From JABDMH01 sp965223105 (GTDB lineage Bacteria > Bacteroidota > Bacteroidia > Chitinophagales > Saprospiraceae), in the NCBI GenBank assembly GCA_965223105.1, contig OZ244987.1:2604001-2668000 (forward strand): a stretch of DNA of 64,000 bases, given 5' to 3'. The notes beneath the pieces were generated by a model, which was not told the origin of the DNA, searched no databases, and worked only from the letters and a program-made list of their open reading frames with translations. The position numbers were made by a program, and so were the translations under genes. Shown here in pieces: positions 1-7,971 of the stretch; the stretch's first letter is position 1; every line of letters starts with the position of its first letter.

Positions 1-418
1 CCTCAATCCATTGATCAGGAATCTTAGGATTGAGTTCTGGAAATCGTAGGAAGTGTGTCCCCACGATGGTGGCCAAAAGATCGACGGTGTCCCACCAAGA
101 TTTCTGAGTAATCAATTTAGTTAGGATATTGATAAAATCCTTGGGCAATTGATTCTGAAATCGCTTCAATAAGTCCATGGCAAAATACTGACACTCACGC
201 TGTTGGATACTCCAAAGATCAATTGAAATTTCAGGTAAGTCCTCCAATTGTGGTTTACCGCAGTGCTGGAAGTAGGCGCGCTGTAGTGCGTTTCTTTCCG
301 GACGCTTTATTCCAAACATGGTGAATTGATTGCGCATGTATTTCTCCATACCATTGGCGATGGTAGGGTCAGCATTTTCACTGAATACCTGGACAATTCC
401 CTTTACGTAGTCATGCAT
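1..418 (-). CDS. DNA alkylation repair enzyme, AlkD-like (partial, C-terminus outside window)
   Basis: The reading frame is open from an ATG at 418 to the window edge, about 139 residues, so the C-terminal half is missing. AlkD-family proteins are HEAT-repeat glycosylases that remove bulky or cationic alkylated bases such as 3-methyladenine and 7-methylguanine. The sequence shows FGIKRPERN near residue 30 and SWWDTVD near residue 110. In characterised AlkD the second Trp and the last Asp of this SWWDxVD block are the substrate-contacting pair, and both are present. An in-frame stop lies two codons upstream of the ATG, so this start is firm. The gene points away from the neighbouring oxidoreductase gene's 3' end with a 141-bp gap. 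Family assignment is confident; the exact substrate is not known. Confidence 0.85.
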   Translation of the reverse strand, partial: MHDYVKGIVQVFSENADPTIANGMEKYMRNQFTMFGIKRPERNALQRAYFQHCGKPQLEDLPEISIDLWSIQQRECQYFAMDLLKRFQNQLPKDFINILTKLITQKSWWDTVDLLATIVGTHFLRFPELNPKIPDQWIE

Positions 419-559
419 ACACCATCATTATGGTAGCACAAGGTAGGTTGACTGTCCAGAGATAGCAAATCCATTTTGGACTGATGAAACGAGCCAGGTA
501 TTCTGTCACACCTTCTTGTGAAAAATGAAAGAATAGCCTTGGATTGGTGCCTTATCTTC

Positions 560-1546
560 TTACGGATCAATCCCAGGATAAACTACTCCGATCTGTCGTC
601 TAATTTCGTCAAGTATGCTGATCAAGTTTAAGCTGTCGGAGTGGCTCCATAAGTCACTGGCAATTTTCCCCTGCTGGATGCAGAAATGGCACTCTCGAAT
701 TTCATGGGTAAATCCTTTGCCGGTGGGAGGACAAGTAATTACGCCCGGGGTTTTTCCGGCCTGTAAAACAGTGAGGGCAGGACTCTCATGCCAACGAGGT
801 TCCATTAGGATGTAGCCCTTAGTCATTGTAATTCGTGCGGGCATATTGGAGGCATACAGAATGGAGGCATGGAGTGCTGCTTCCTTCTTGTCGGGATAGA
901 AAAGCTGGATGGATGCGGTTTGATCGACACCGGTTTTTGCTCGTTGCCCGGAGGCAATGATCTGGCCGGGAACACCCAGGAGCAAATAAGCCAGAAAGAC
1001 GGGATAGATACCAATATCTAAAGTCACTCCTCCACCGAGGCGGATGTCGTATAAGCGGCTGGAGAGGTCGACCGGTGCAGTAAAACAGAACTCGGCTTCT
1101 ACATTGATTACCTCACCCATCTCCCCCGATTCAACAATTTCTAAAACTTTAGCGATTGCTGGTATGAAGCGTGTCCAAAGGGCTTCCATGAAAAAGGTGC
1201 CTGTATTTCTGGCTGTGTCGATCACAAACTGAAGCTCCCTTCTATTGATTGCTGCTGGCTTTTCACATAGCACTGGGATCCCATTTTGCAAACAGAGCAA
1301 GGACTGCTCCGAATGAAAGGTATGTGGTGTGGCAACGTATGCAATGTCCAGATCGGCATTTTCGATCATCTTTTCGTAGGAGTCATAATACATCTTCGCT
1401 CCGGATTTTTCAGCAAAATCTTTGGCTCTGTCCTTATTTCGTGAAGCCACAGCTTGCAAGACGGCTCCTTCTACCAGGGCGAGATCTTTAACAAATTTTG
1501 TCGAAATGCGGCCGGGGCCGATGATGCCCCATTTGACTTGACTCAT
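560..1546 (-). CDS. Gfo/Idh/MocA family oxidoreductase
   Basis: A 328-aa NAD(P)-dependent sugar or diol dehydrogenase-like protein. The N-terminal Rossmann fold starts with WGIIGPGRISTKF (residues 6-18), a variant of GxGxxG. The conserved CEKPAAIN block near residue 95 carries the lysine typical of the family, and GGGVTLDIGIYP near residue 172 is the C-terminal domain signature of the dihydrodiol dehydrogenase-like subgroup. Length is normal for the family. No signal peptide is seen, so it is probably cytoplasmic. It stands alone, with 140 to 370 bp on either side, so context does not reveal the substrate. The ATG is the first in frame. Confidence 0.88.
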   Translation of the reverse strand: MSQVKWGIIGPGRISTKFVKDLALVEGAVLQAVASRNKDRAKDFAEKSGAKMYYDSYEKMIENADLDIAYVATPHTFHSEQSLLCLQNGIPVLCEKPAAINRRELQFVIDTARNTGTFFMEALWTRFIPAIAKVLEIVESGEMGEVINVEAEFCFTAPVDLSSRLYDIRLGGGVTLDIGIYPVFLAYLLLGVPGQIIASGQRAKTGVDQTASIQLFYPDKKEAALHASILYASNMPARITMTKGYILMEPRWHESPALTVLQAGKTPGVITCPPTGKGFTHEIRECHFCIQQGKIASDLWSHSDSLNLISILDEIRRQIGVVYPGIDP

Positions 1547-1915
1547 ATTTTATACACTGGTTATGATTGAAGTTGGCGAAATGGCCCAGCCAGTTTTCTC
1601 AAGACAAGTAAGGAAAAAAATACTTGAGGAAAAAATCATCAACTCTTTCAGCGACGTGTCAAGTACTATGAATTCGATCGTTTTGGTTTGGCCTTTGCCC
1701 AATCATTTGTCACCAAAGGTGGTCGAATCCTTGGATGGTTGTCAGAAATCACCAAACACAATTGCAAACAAACAGGGTGGCTTGAGAGGGAAGTACTCTA
1801 GACATGGTGTATTGAATTTAATTGGACTCGGTGGTGAGATTGTAGTGACAGGATCGACTTTAGGCGAAGACCTGACTTTTAAAGTCAGGCCTTTGGCATT
1901 CGGTCATTTTCTCCT
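1547..1915. other. Intergenic region, no supported gene
   Basis: The 369 bp between the oxidoreductase start and the small secreted protein's stop contain an open plus-strand frame (from 1563), but its product has no recognisable features and runs antisense into the next gene. The only structured element is the inverted repeat at 1871-1889. Confidence 0.5.
1871..1889. terminator. Short perfect inverted repeat, possible terminator
   Basis: CCTGACTTTTAAAGTCAGG is a perfect 9-bp inverted repeat around a single base, lying 26 bp past the stop of the minus-strand gene ending at 1916. On the minus strand the stem is followed only by TCTTC, so the U-tract is weak. It could equally be a protein-binding palindrome. 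Confidence 0.3.
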
Positions 1916-2290
1916 TTACTTTCGCAAAGCTTTTGAGACAATGCCTTCACGACTATGAATTTGCAGTTGATAATCGCCCTCGGGCAACCCCACGAGTGAG
2001 AGGTCAACTTCAGAAAGATGATCAAAATGGTGGGCCAAAAGTGCAGCACCTTCGTCATTGATAAGGTTAAGCTCAGCTTCAGAAAGTGTCATCTCCGGAC
2101 GAATAAATATCTTTTCAGACTTTACGTGGTTGATGACTCTTACAGGAATGGCAGTTTGGACTCCTTGATTGATTATTGGTGCATTTTCTTCCTCCATTGC
2201 AACCATGTCTTCTATGATCACAGCAGGAATTTGGGCAAAATTTACGGATCCAAACATAGCGCAAACAAATAAACACATCAGATTTTTCAT
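1916..2290 (-). CDS. Small secreted protein of unknown function
   Basis: A 124-aa protein with an N-terminal signal peptide (MKNLMCLFVCAMFGSVNFAQ, cleavage expected after AQ near residue 20). The last 50 residues, with LSLVGLPEGDYQLQIHS followed by a basic end, resemble a beta-strand-rich T9SS type A tail or a DUF3244-like domain: hydrophobic strand, GLPEGDYxL turn, then a final strand. The usual YPNP start of a sorting domain is not obvious, so T9SS export is only a possibility. I do not recognise the middle. The ATG at 2290 gives a good signal peptide. It is a single gene. Confidence 0.6.
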   Translation of the reverse strand: MKNLMCLFVCAMFGSVNFAQIPAVIIEDMVAMEEENAPIINQGVQTAIPVRVINHVKSEKIFIRPEMTLSEAELNLINDEGAALLAHHFDHLSEVDLSLVGLPEGDYQLQIHSREGIVSKALRK

Positions 2291-2451
2291 GGCGGTAGAT
2301 TTAATCGTTAATTATTTGCTAGCTCTGACTAGAGCAAGCGGGAAGGCGTTTAAATCTGTATGGTCTAAATCAATGGATTTAACCCTTTTTTAAGAGCATA
2401 CGCTTGATTTTAGGACCATCTTAAGGAACGAAGACAAAGAATACTGTCAAA

Positions 2452-2790
2452 TCAACTCGGAGCGCATCGAACACAGTATGGACTTCCCGGCATGAGTAAT
2501 AATCGGGCCAGGGGAATAGATTGATTACATTTTGCACAGGAGCCAAATGGTTCGCCATTTCGAATCTTCTTCAATGCGGTCTGCATGGCATCAAGGTCCC
2601 GTCGTGCAGTACGAAGGGCTGCCTCCATCACACTCTTGTTGTTTATGGCATCCATTCGGCTAAGCCTCCCGATCGCATTTTCCGGTGCGATGGGACGAGT
2701 CATATCCTCCATGCGTCCAATTTTCCGCTTGGTGCGATCGATTTTTTTTTCGAGTTTCTCCCGGACTTGTTTTATCTCTTCGGCGGTCAT
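2452..2790 (-). CDS. DksA/TraR-type C4 zinc finger protein
   Basis: A 112-aa protein with a charged N-terminal helical part (residues 1-75, KLEKKIDRTKRKIGRM and similar), then the C4 zinc finger CAKCNQSIPLARL...CVRC at about residues 85-109. This is the architecture of short DksA/TraR proteins, which act through the RNA polymerase secondary channel. The acidic tip residues of E. coli DksA are not clearly present, so the regulatory effect is uncertain. Its ATG overlaps the stop of the upstream lipase gene (TAATG, 2788-2792), implying translational coupling and one transcript. This is an odd pairing of a secreted enzyme with a cytoplasmic regulator. Confidence 0.82.
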   Translation of the reverse strand: MTAEEIKQVREKLEKKIDRTKRKIGRMEDMTRPIAPENAIGRLSRMDAINNKSVMEAALRTARRDLDAMQTALKKIRNGEPFGSCAKCNQSIPLARLLLMPGSPYCVRCAPS

Positions 2791-4223
2791 TATTTGTTGA
2801 GATATATTTTATGGGCACCGCGATTGCCATCAACATCTTGAAAATGGAGTAGATAAATTCCATTTCTTAAGCTAGAGAGATTCAAGCTAGGTTGGGCCTC
2901 GTGCTTCGCTCGAAGGATGATCTGACCCAGAAGATTGGTGAGGACTAAATCTATGGTTTTGCCATTTGAAATCTGAATGTCAACGAATCCATTTGTGGGA
3001 TTTGGATGGACAGAAATGCTTTCCATAGTCACACCCGTTCCGACCCCTGTAGTACGGAAGGTGTTGAAAAATCCAATCGTTGCTATGACTGCTGGAGGAA
3101 CACAACCACCGTGATTTGCATTTGGATCCAATTCGATGGCCTCGACATCGGATGCACCTCTTGCCTTCATTTCTCTTTCTGCTACTAGGCTATTTTCGAA
3201 AGGAACTTGCTCATCAGCTCCGCAATAGTACATTCTCAATGGAACATCCGGAGTCCATAGATAGGTATCATTTTCCCTCAATGCAATATGATACGGATGA
3301 AGGGAATCAGCTCTCAATTCTTGTACAAAGTCCTCTCGAAACATATTAATTGGAATCGTGTTCCCAAAGTCTCTTTCCAACTGGTCTACCAGAAAGTTAC
3401 GCAGCGCCGACAAGGATATTTCCTCTTTGCTAAAGGCCAAAATTTGGTCGACATATCCTTCCTTAAAGACACTGTCCAAAGAACTGTATATGTTGCCGTA
3501 AAACTCCTGATAACCCAATAGATTATAAACTACATAGTCAGGGAAATCGTACTCAATCATACCTTCGATCATTCGGTCATTCATCACATCTGACAAACTG
3601 TAAGGCCCTGACATAGGCGCACCTGCAGTGAGCCAAAGATCATCAGTCGGCCTTTCGTGAAGAGCTTGTGAGAGTGCCATCGCCGCATGTCCCCCCTGAG
3701 AATAGCCCGTCACAAATATGTGTTGTACCGACTCGAATCCTTGATCTGCTGCAAAACCCATGGTGGCGATCAATAAATCTACTCCGGCGCTGGCTTCGGT
3801 AGCCGCATGTACATATGGGTGAAAACCCCTACTTGTACCCAAGCCCAGATAGTCAGGTGCGCAGGATATGTAACCTTGACCAGCAAAGGCCATAACCAGA
3901 AGGGCCTCATTGTTTAGGTTAGAAGGTACATCTTGCCGTCCATTGCTGGTCCCGTGTTGATAGACGACAATCCCCGTAGCTTCTGTATTTGTGGGAAGTA
4001 CGATCAGGCCTGAGGCCGTGTCTGGTTGTCCATCAATACCAGGTGTAGAATAGGTTACCCGGTAATTTCGAACTCCATGCAAAACCGGAAATTGCAAAGA
4101 TTGGGATAGCTGGTTGCTCGTCAGTTCAGATTCCAAGCTGATATCGACGATGGCCTGAGACCAGGTGGCAAAGGAAATAAGGAAACCGGCCGATACCAGT
4201 AAGTAGATCTTGATGGCTTTCAT
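2790..4223 (-). CDS. Secreted alpha/beta-hydrolase (lipase-like) with T9SS type A sorting domain
   Basis: About 477 aa. The chosen start, MKAIKIYLLVSAGF, gives a clean signal peptide ending ATWSQA; an upstream in-frame ATG at 4265 would add 14 residues before it. The hydrolase domain contains the nucleophile elbow GYSQGGHAA (GxSxG) and a late ADEQVPFENS segment with the expected Asp, followed by NANHGGC with the His. This resembles secretory lipases that release fatty acids outside the cell. The C-terminus from SVHPNPTNGFVDIQ to the final KIYLNK is a T9SS type A sorting domain, so the enzyme is probably carried across the outer membrane and anchored or released. The stop codon overlaps the start of the DksA-like gene. 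Confidence 0.82.
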   Translation of the reverse strand: MKAIKIYLLVSAGFLISFATWSQAIVDISLESELTSNQLSQSLQFPVLHGVRNYRVTYSTPGIDGQPDTASGLIVLPTNTEATGIVVYQHGTSNGRQDVPSNLNNEALLVMAFAGQGYISCAPDYLGLGTSRGFHPYVHAATEASAGVDLLIATMGFAADQGFESVQHIFVTGYSQGGHAAMALSQALHERPTDDLWLTAGAPMSGPYSLSDVMNDRMIEGMIEYDFPDYVVYNLLGYQEFYGNIYSSLDSVFKEGYVDQILAFSKEEISLSALRNFLVDQLERDFGNTIPINMFREDFVQELRADSLHPYHIALRENDTYLWTPDVPLRMYYCGADEQVPFENSLVAEREMKARGASDVEAIELDPNANHGGCVPPAVIATIGFFNTFRTTGVGTGVTMESISVHPNPTNGFVDIQISNGKTIDLVLTNLLGQIILRAKHEAQPSLNLSSLRNGIYLLHFQDVDGNRGAHKIYLNK

Positions 4224-4312
4224 CCAAAGCAGATTGTCAAGAAAAAGAACGCAATACCGTATCATTATGTTTGTCCTTTAGCCACATTTAAACACCGAAG
4301 CATCCTTCCAAT

Positions 4313-5089
4313 TCATTGATCCCAGGCAGCTACCAGGTCCTCGCTGTTCAAGTTTCTCAATCTCCGGTCCAACAGCTCTAAGGTTTCTGATGCCATGTCT
4401 TCAGTGATTCTGTAGATCGTCATTCGTTCACCATTTACACTAGGATTTTTTTGGATCCATATACCTGCTTTCTCTTTGATTGCCTTGATAAAATTTTCAT
4501 ATAAAGATTGGACTTCGACTCTATTTTGTTGCAGGAGCATGTAAAGAAAGCGGTTAGCGTTAAAGATCTTCAGGTCCTCGTAAAGGTCTTCAATATCATC
4601 GTGGATCTCAGTAAGTAAGTCAAAGAGGATCCAATCGTCAGCATGGATAAGCTGTTTTATGGTTGGATCCGTCCGATAAATCAGTTTCCGCATTAGCTTT
4701 ATATCGCAAGATTTATGATGATAGAAATCACTCATTTTGAGATGCGATGGCGAGAGACGCCTCCTCAGATTTATTTCATGGCTTTGATAGATCTGGATAG
4801 ATGATGTAAACTCAAACTTCTCTCCCTTTGCAAGACCAAATGGTGATAAATCTCTGTAGATGTCCTGCCAAAATTTCCAAAGCCTATCACCAGAAAGTTG
4901 CCAAGAAGTTTCCAGGTAATGATCTAAGGCATAGATGCTGTCTTGCAACTTGACCAAGTGCTGGTAAAAACTTTGATCATCATGCATCCTAGAAAGCTGA
5001 ACGAGCCAAGGCAATCTTCGATAATTGAATAATTCATTGATTTTTAAATGATGAGATACTGCCATTGTAGCCAGACGATGGTTTAGCAT
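4313..5089 (-). CDS. Hypothetical protein
   Basis: A 258-aa protein that I do not recognise. It has no signal peptide or membrane segment and is rich in aromatic, charged and predicted helical segments, for example LRRRLSPSHLKMSDFYHHKS near residue 110 and a run of IHDDIEDLYEDLKIFNANR near residue 165. A mostly alpha-helical cytoplasmic protein is the best description. A second ATG at codon 9 (MAVSHHLK) is an alternative start. It lies between the lipase (48-bp gap) and the P1 peptidase (45-bp gap), all minus strand, so it may be co-transcribed with them. Confidence 0.6.
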   Translation of the reverse strand: MLNHRLATMAVSHHLKINELFNYRRLPWLVQLSRMHDDQSFYQHLVKLQDSIYALDHYLETSWQLSGDRLWKFWQDIYRDLSPFGLAKGEKFEFTSSIQIYQSHEINLRRRLSPSHLKMSDFYHHKSCDIKLMRKLIYRTDPTIKQLIHADDWILFDLLTEIHDDIEDLYEDLKIFNANRFLYMLLQQNRVEVQSLYENFIKAIKEKAGIWIQKNPSVNGERMTIYRITEDMASETLELLDRRLRNLNSEDLVAAWDQ

Positions 5090-5134
5090 GTGGGAATAAA
5101 TCTTGAGCCTTCAAACAATAGGTTAGTTGCTTAA

Positions 5135-6274
5135 TTAGGGTAGTCGCCCATATTCTTTAAAGAGTTGTATGATTTGATCGACTGGCAATACTGATACCAT
5201 TCTTTTATCAATGCCTTCAAACCACTGGGCAGTAAAAAGAGCATTAAGGATGGCTTCCTCAGTGGCCTCCACACAAGCCAAGAAAAGCGGTGAAACATAG
5301 TCATTGGCAATTTCCGTTTTTAGCTGTCGGCGTTTGAAGGGTTGATGCATTTCTAAATTGTCAGGAAAGGTACTGAAAGCAATGACATAATCTCCACTGC
5401 CATTACTGGCAAAACCTCCTGTTTTTGCTAGTCCGAGCATGGCACGCTTGGCCATGCGCTTCAGATTGCGGGCATTTATAGGTGCATCAGTAGCAACAAC
5501 AATCATACACGAACCATCTGCATCTTCAATGGACCTCTTATAAGGATAGGCTCCCAACTCCTTTCCCACCGGCACACCGGCAATTTCTAAGACTCCACCA
5601 AAATTGGCTTGAACCAACACTCCCACAATGTGACCACCCAATGCTGGTGGCAGTTGACGCGAAGCAGTACCGATTCCTCCCTTAAATCCAAAACAAACGG
5701 TGCCGGTACCAGCTCCCACTGATCCTTCTTCGACAGGACCAGATTTTGCATTTTCTATCGCTTCAATCATGTGCTTGGGATGAAGATGGAGTCCTCTGAT
5801 ATCATTTATTCTGCCATCATTGGTCTCGCCAACGACTGCATTCACTGACCTGACATCTTCGTTTCCTGGCTGATCTAGTGTATAATTAACCAAGGCCTCA
5901 ATTCCGGCTGCTACACTCAAGGTATTGGTGAGTAAAATCGGAGTTTCCAATTGTCCCAATTCTTCGATCTGCGTGCTGCCAGCCAACTTGCCGTATCCAT
6001 TGCCAATATACAGGGCAGCCGGCACTTTCGACTGATAGATATTTCCACTATGTGGAAGAATTGCCGTCGCTCCGGTGTGTACGCGGGCACCTTTATGTAA
6101 TGTGCTGTGGCCCACTTTTACTCCCTGGACATCTGTTATCGCATTCCAGGTAGCTGGCGGGAAAATTCCGATCTCGATTCCGTGATCTCTTAGGCGCATT
6201 GTACCCTGAGCCGATAACTGGATAACGGTGAAAAATAGTAGTATGAGTGCTCCCATCTCAAGGTAAAGTCTCAT
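5135..6274 (-). CDS. P1 family peptidase (DmpA/BapA-like aminopeptidase)
   Basis: A 379-aa secreted homologue of the self-processing N-terminal-nucleophile aminopeptidases DmpA (L-aminopeptidase/D-esterase) and BapA (beta-peptidyl aminopeptidase). After a signal peptide ending SAQG near residue 24 it shows the family opening TDVQGVKVGHSTL (residues 47-59), the EEGSVGAGTGTVCFGFKGG block near 182-200, and NGSGDYVIAFST at 291-302. In the family the chain cleaves itself just before the Ser of this GSGD motif (Ser293 here), which becomes the nucleophile. Length matches the family. The signal peptide suggests a periplasmic enzyme acting on short or unusual peptides. The preceding 186 bp hold no gene. 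Confidence 0.9.
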   Translation of the reverse strand: MRLYLEMGALILLFFTVIQLSAQGTMRLRDHGIEIGIFPPATWNAITDVQGVKVGHSTLHKGARVHTGATAILPHSGNIYQSKVPAALYIGNGYGKLAGSTQIEELGQLETPILLTNTLSVAAGIEALVNYTLDQPGNEDVRSVNAVVGETNDGRINDIRGLHLHPKHMIEAIENAKSGPVEEGSVGAGTGTVCFGFKGGIGTASRQLPPALGGHIVGVLVQANFGGVLEIAGVPVGKELGAYPYKRSIEDADGSCMIVVATDAPINARNLKRMAKRAMLGLAKTGGFASNGSGDYVIAFSTFPDNLEMHQPFKRRQLKTEIANDYVSPLFLACVEATEEAILNALFTAQWFEGIDKRMVSVLPVDQIIQLFKEYGRLP

Positions 6275-6461
6275 AATTTCTTGATTTAGAAGCGATTTGA
6301 AAGAACGTTATCTTTCCGAAATTAGAAAGTAACTTCAACCAACATGTGCCAAATTAAGCAAAAGATTCAGTCCCTTTAAACTTACCATGGCATATACTTA
6401 AGAATTAAGAGAAAAGAGCGCACCTGCAAAAGGCCAGTTGATCAACTTGTCTTTGACCGAA

Positions 6462-7586
6462 CTAAATGAAGTCAAAACAAGAAATATAGATGGGGTAATC
6501 GCCAATTCTCGTTTCTTCGGTAGGTTGCAAATTGCGGTATGATGTGACGATTAATGTTTGCGCTTCGCTGGTGAATCCGTTGAGAAGTCCCAATCTCTTT
6601 TGTCTGCTGACCAGATCGTAGTCAGGACTTCGATTATCTAACCACAAAATCGCAGAATGAATTTTTTCACTAGCCAAGACACCCTCCAATAGAGGTATCA
6701 GGACATCTTCGTTTCCTGGACGTAGGTAGAGCCCCTCGATGGCCAGAAACTCAAATTTTTTAGGGTTGAATACTCGGTTGAAAAGAGGAAGATAACCCGC
6801 AATTTTAACCAGAATTCCCCCCATCGGGCCGGGAAGTTTTTCAATCACCCACTGTGCTCTATGAACTTGGATGCCAGCCAGAATGATTCCTTCTTCTTTC
6901 CAGATGTAGTACTGATCATTATGGCCAATATAGGAATCATGGTAAAGAGCATGATCTTTATATCGTTCTTGCAAGAGTTGACGCATTGTACCGAGGTCCT
7001 CCTTATTGGCCACCTTAACCTGGGTATGGGTCTTTAAAAAGAACCGGGAAAAGGCGATCGTTTTAATCGTCGCCACGACCTGATAACCCATTTTTATAAT
7101 GGCGTTGAGGGAGCGGTGGTTTTTCTGTTCTACACTGGCATAATAAACCGATTTGTTGGGATCATCTTTCCGAATTAAGTTCATGAATTCCCTACTGTAG
7201 AGGCCGACGATTCTTCGATTTCGAAAAGAGACATCAGTTGCACTTGCATAGTATCTAAAAAAGTACGAATCAGTCACTAAATCACCATGACGAACTTTTC
7301 TACGGTCTACTACTACCATGGCAACAAGCTCACCATCGATCCTTAGCACTGCAAGTATGGGATCTACCAAATTTGCCAAACGCTCGGAGGTATTTTTGTG
7401 CTGATAAAGAGTCTCCTGTGTGCCCCAGGTGGTACGATCAAGGAACTCAATGATCTCGCTCGTGAAGACAAACTCTCGGGAAACTGTCACTCGATCGCGC
7501 TGCAGTAGTACCTCAGCAGCTCGATTGGGTCGACCATTGTTTAGAATAGATACTGCTGGTGGACCAGTTGTATTTTCTGGAGACAT
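6462..7586 (-). CDS. GNAT-like acetyltransferase family protein
   Basis: A 374-aa cytoplasmic protein. Residues about 35-165 show the pattern of a GNAT fold: ILAVLRIDGELVAMVVVDRR as central strands, then VGLYSREFMNLI as a CoA-side helix, and SLNAIIKMGYQVVATIK as the closing segment. The second half (from about residue 175) starts a further strand-helix pattern with a WLDNRSPDYD segment, so it may be a tandem GNAT-like arrangement. The A-x-G-x-G/A loop for the pyrophosphate is poorly conserved, so activity is not certain. The ATG at 7586 is preceded by a promoter-like sequence at 7614-7644. The substrate is unknown. Confidence 0.6.
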   Translation of the reverse strand: MSPENTTGPPAVSILNNGRPNRAAEVLLQRDRVTVSREFVFTSEIIEFLDRTTWGTQETLYQHKNTSERLANLVDPILAVLRIDGELVAMVVVDRRKVRHGDLVTDSYFFRYYASATDVSFRNRRIVGLYSREFMNLIRKDDPNKSVYYASVEQKNHRSLNAIIKMGYQVVATIKTIAFSRFFLKTHTQVKVANKEDLGTMRQLLQERYKDHALYHDSYIGHNDQYYIWKEEGIILAGIQVHRAQWVIEKLPGPMGGILVKIAGYLPLFNRVFNPKKFEFLAIEGLYLRPGNEDVLIPLLEGVLASEKIHSAILWLDNRSPDYDLVSRQKRLGLLNGFTSEAQTLIVTSYRNLQPTEETRIGDYPIYISCFDFI

Positions 7587-7613
7587 ACAGGCTACAGTTT
7601 GCTTGCCAAGGGG

Positions 7614-7644
7614 TTAAAATAGCGATTTTAGGTTTTTCCCACAA
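7614..7644 (-). promoter_or_regulatory. Candidate Bacteroidota promoter for the GNAT-like gene
   Basis: Read on the minus strand this is TTG, 20 bases, then TATTTTAA. The spacing matches the Bacteroidota consensus TTG-N17..23-TAnnTTTG exactly, but the -7 element matches only in its first six positions. It lies about 28 bp before the ATG at 7586. Confidence 0.35.
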
Positions 7645-7894
7645 TTTTCAACCAGGCATCAGGCCACCAATCAAGGGTTTAGTAAATGATAAGTCATTCA
7701 AGTGTCGAGTTTACTACGCTTAATATGTGGTCAAACAGCCATGCGTGACAGGACTCTTTGAGCTGAGTTATAGGTATTCAAGTCATTGTTTTAGCCTTAA
7801 AGTACTGCCAAACATTTGCCAAGTATAGGGACTCTTGATGGGGGTGAGTGCGCAAATCTGGTTGTGCCACTGTAAAAAACCACATCCAGTACTC

Positions 7895-7933
7895 AAAAAA
7901 AAAGAGTATGGACAACAGCAATTGTCCATACTC
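7895..7933 (-). terminator. Rho-independent terminator of the fibronectin-repeat gene
   Basis: A perfect 12-bp stem (7904-7915 with 7922-7933, arms GAGTATGGACAA/TTGTCCATACTC) and a 6-base loop are followed on the minus strand by nine T residues (7895-7903). It lies 39 bp past the stop at 7972. This is the clearest intrinsic terminator in the window. Confidence 0.85.
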
Positions 7934-7971
7934 CTTAAAAAGTGCCTAGGTAATTTCAGACAGACCCTAAA

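Larger units (their letters stand above)
7587..7971. other. Intergenic region with promoter and terminator
   Basis: These 385 bp separate two minus-strand genes. They hold the candidate promoter of the GNAT-like gene (7614-7644) and the strong terminator of the fibronectin-repeat gene (7895-7933). No coding potential is seen in between. Confidence 0.6.

Noticed and set aside
1563..1958. 131-aa plus-strand open frame starting with ATG
   Set aside because: The product has no domain, signal or composition typical of a protein, and its 3' end runs antisense over the better-supported secreted protein gene.
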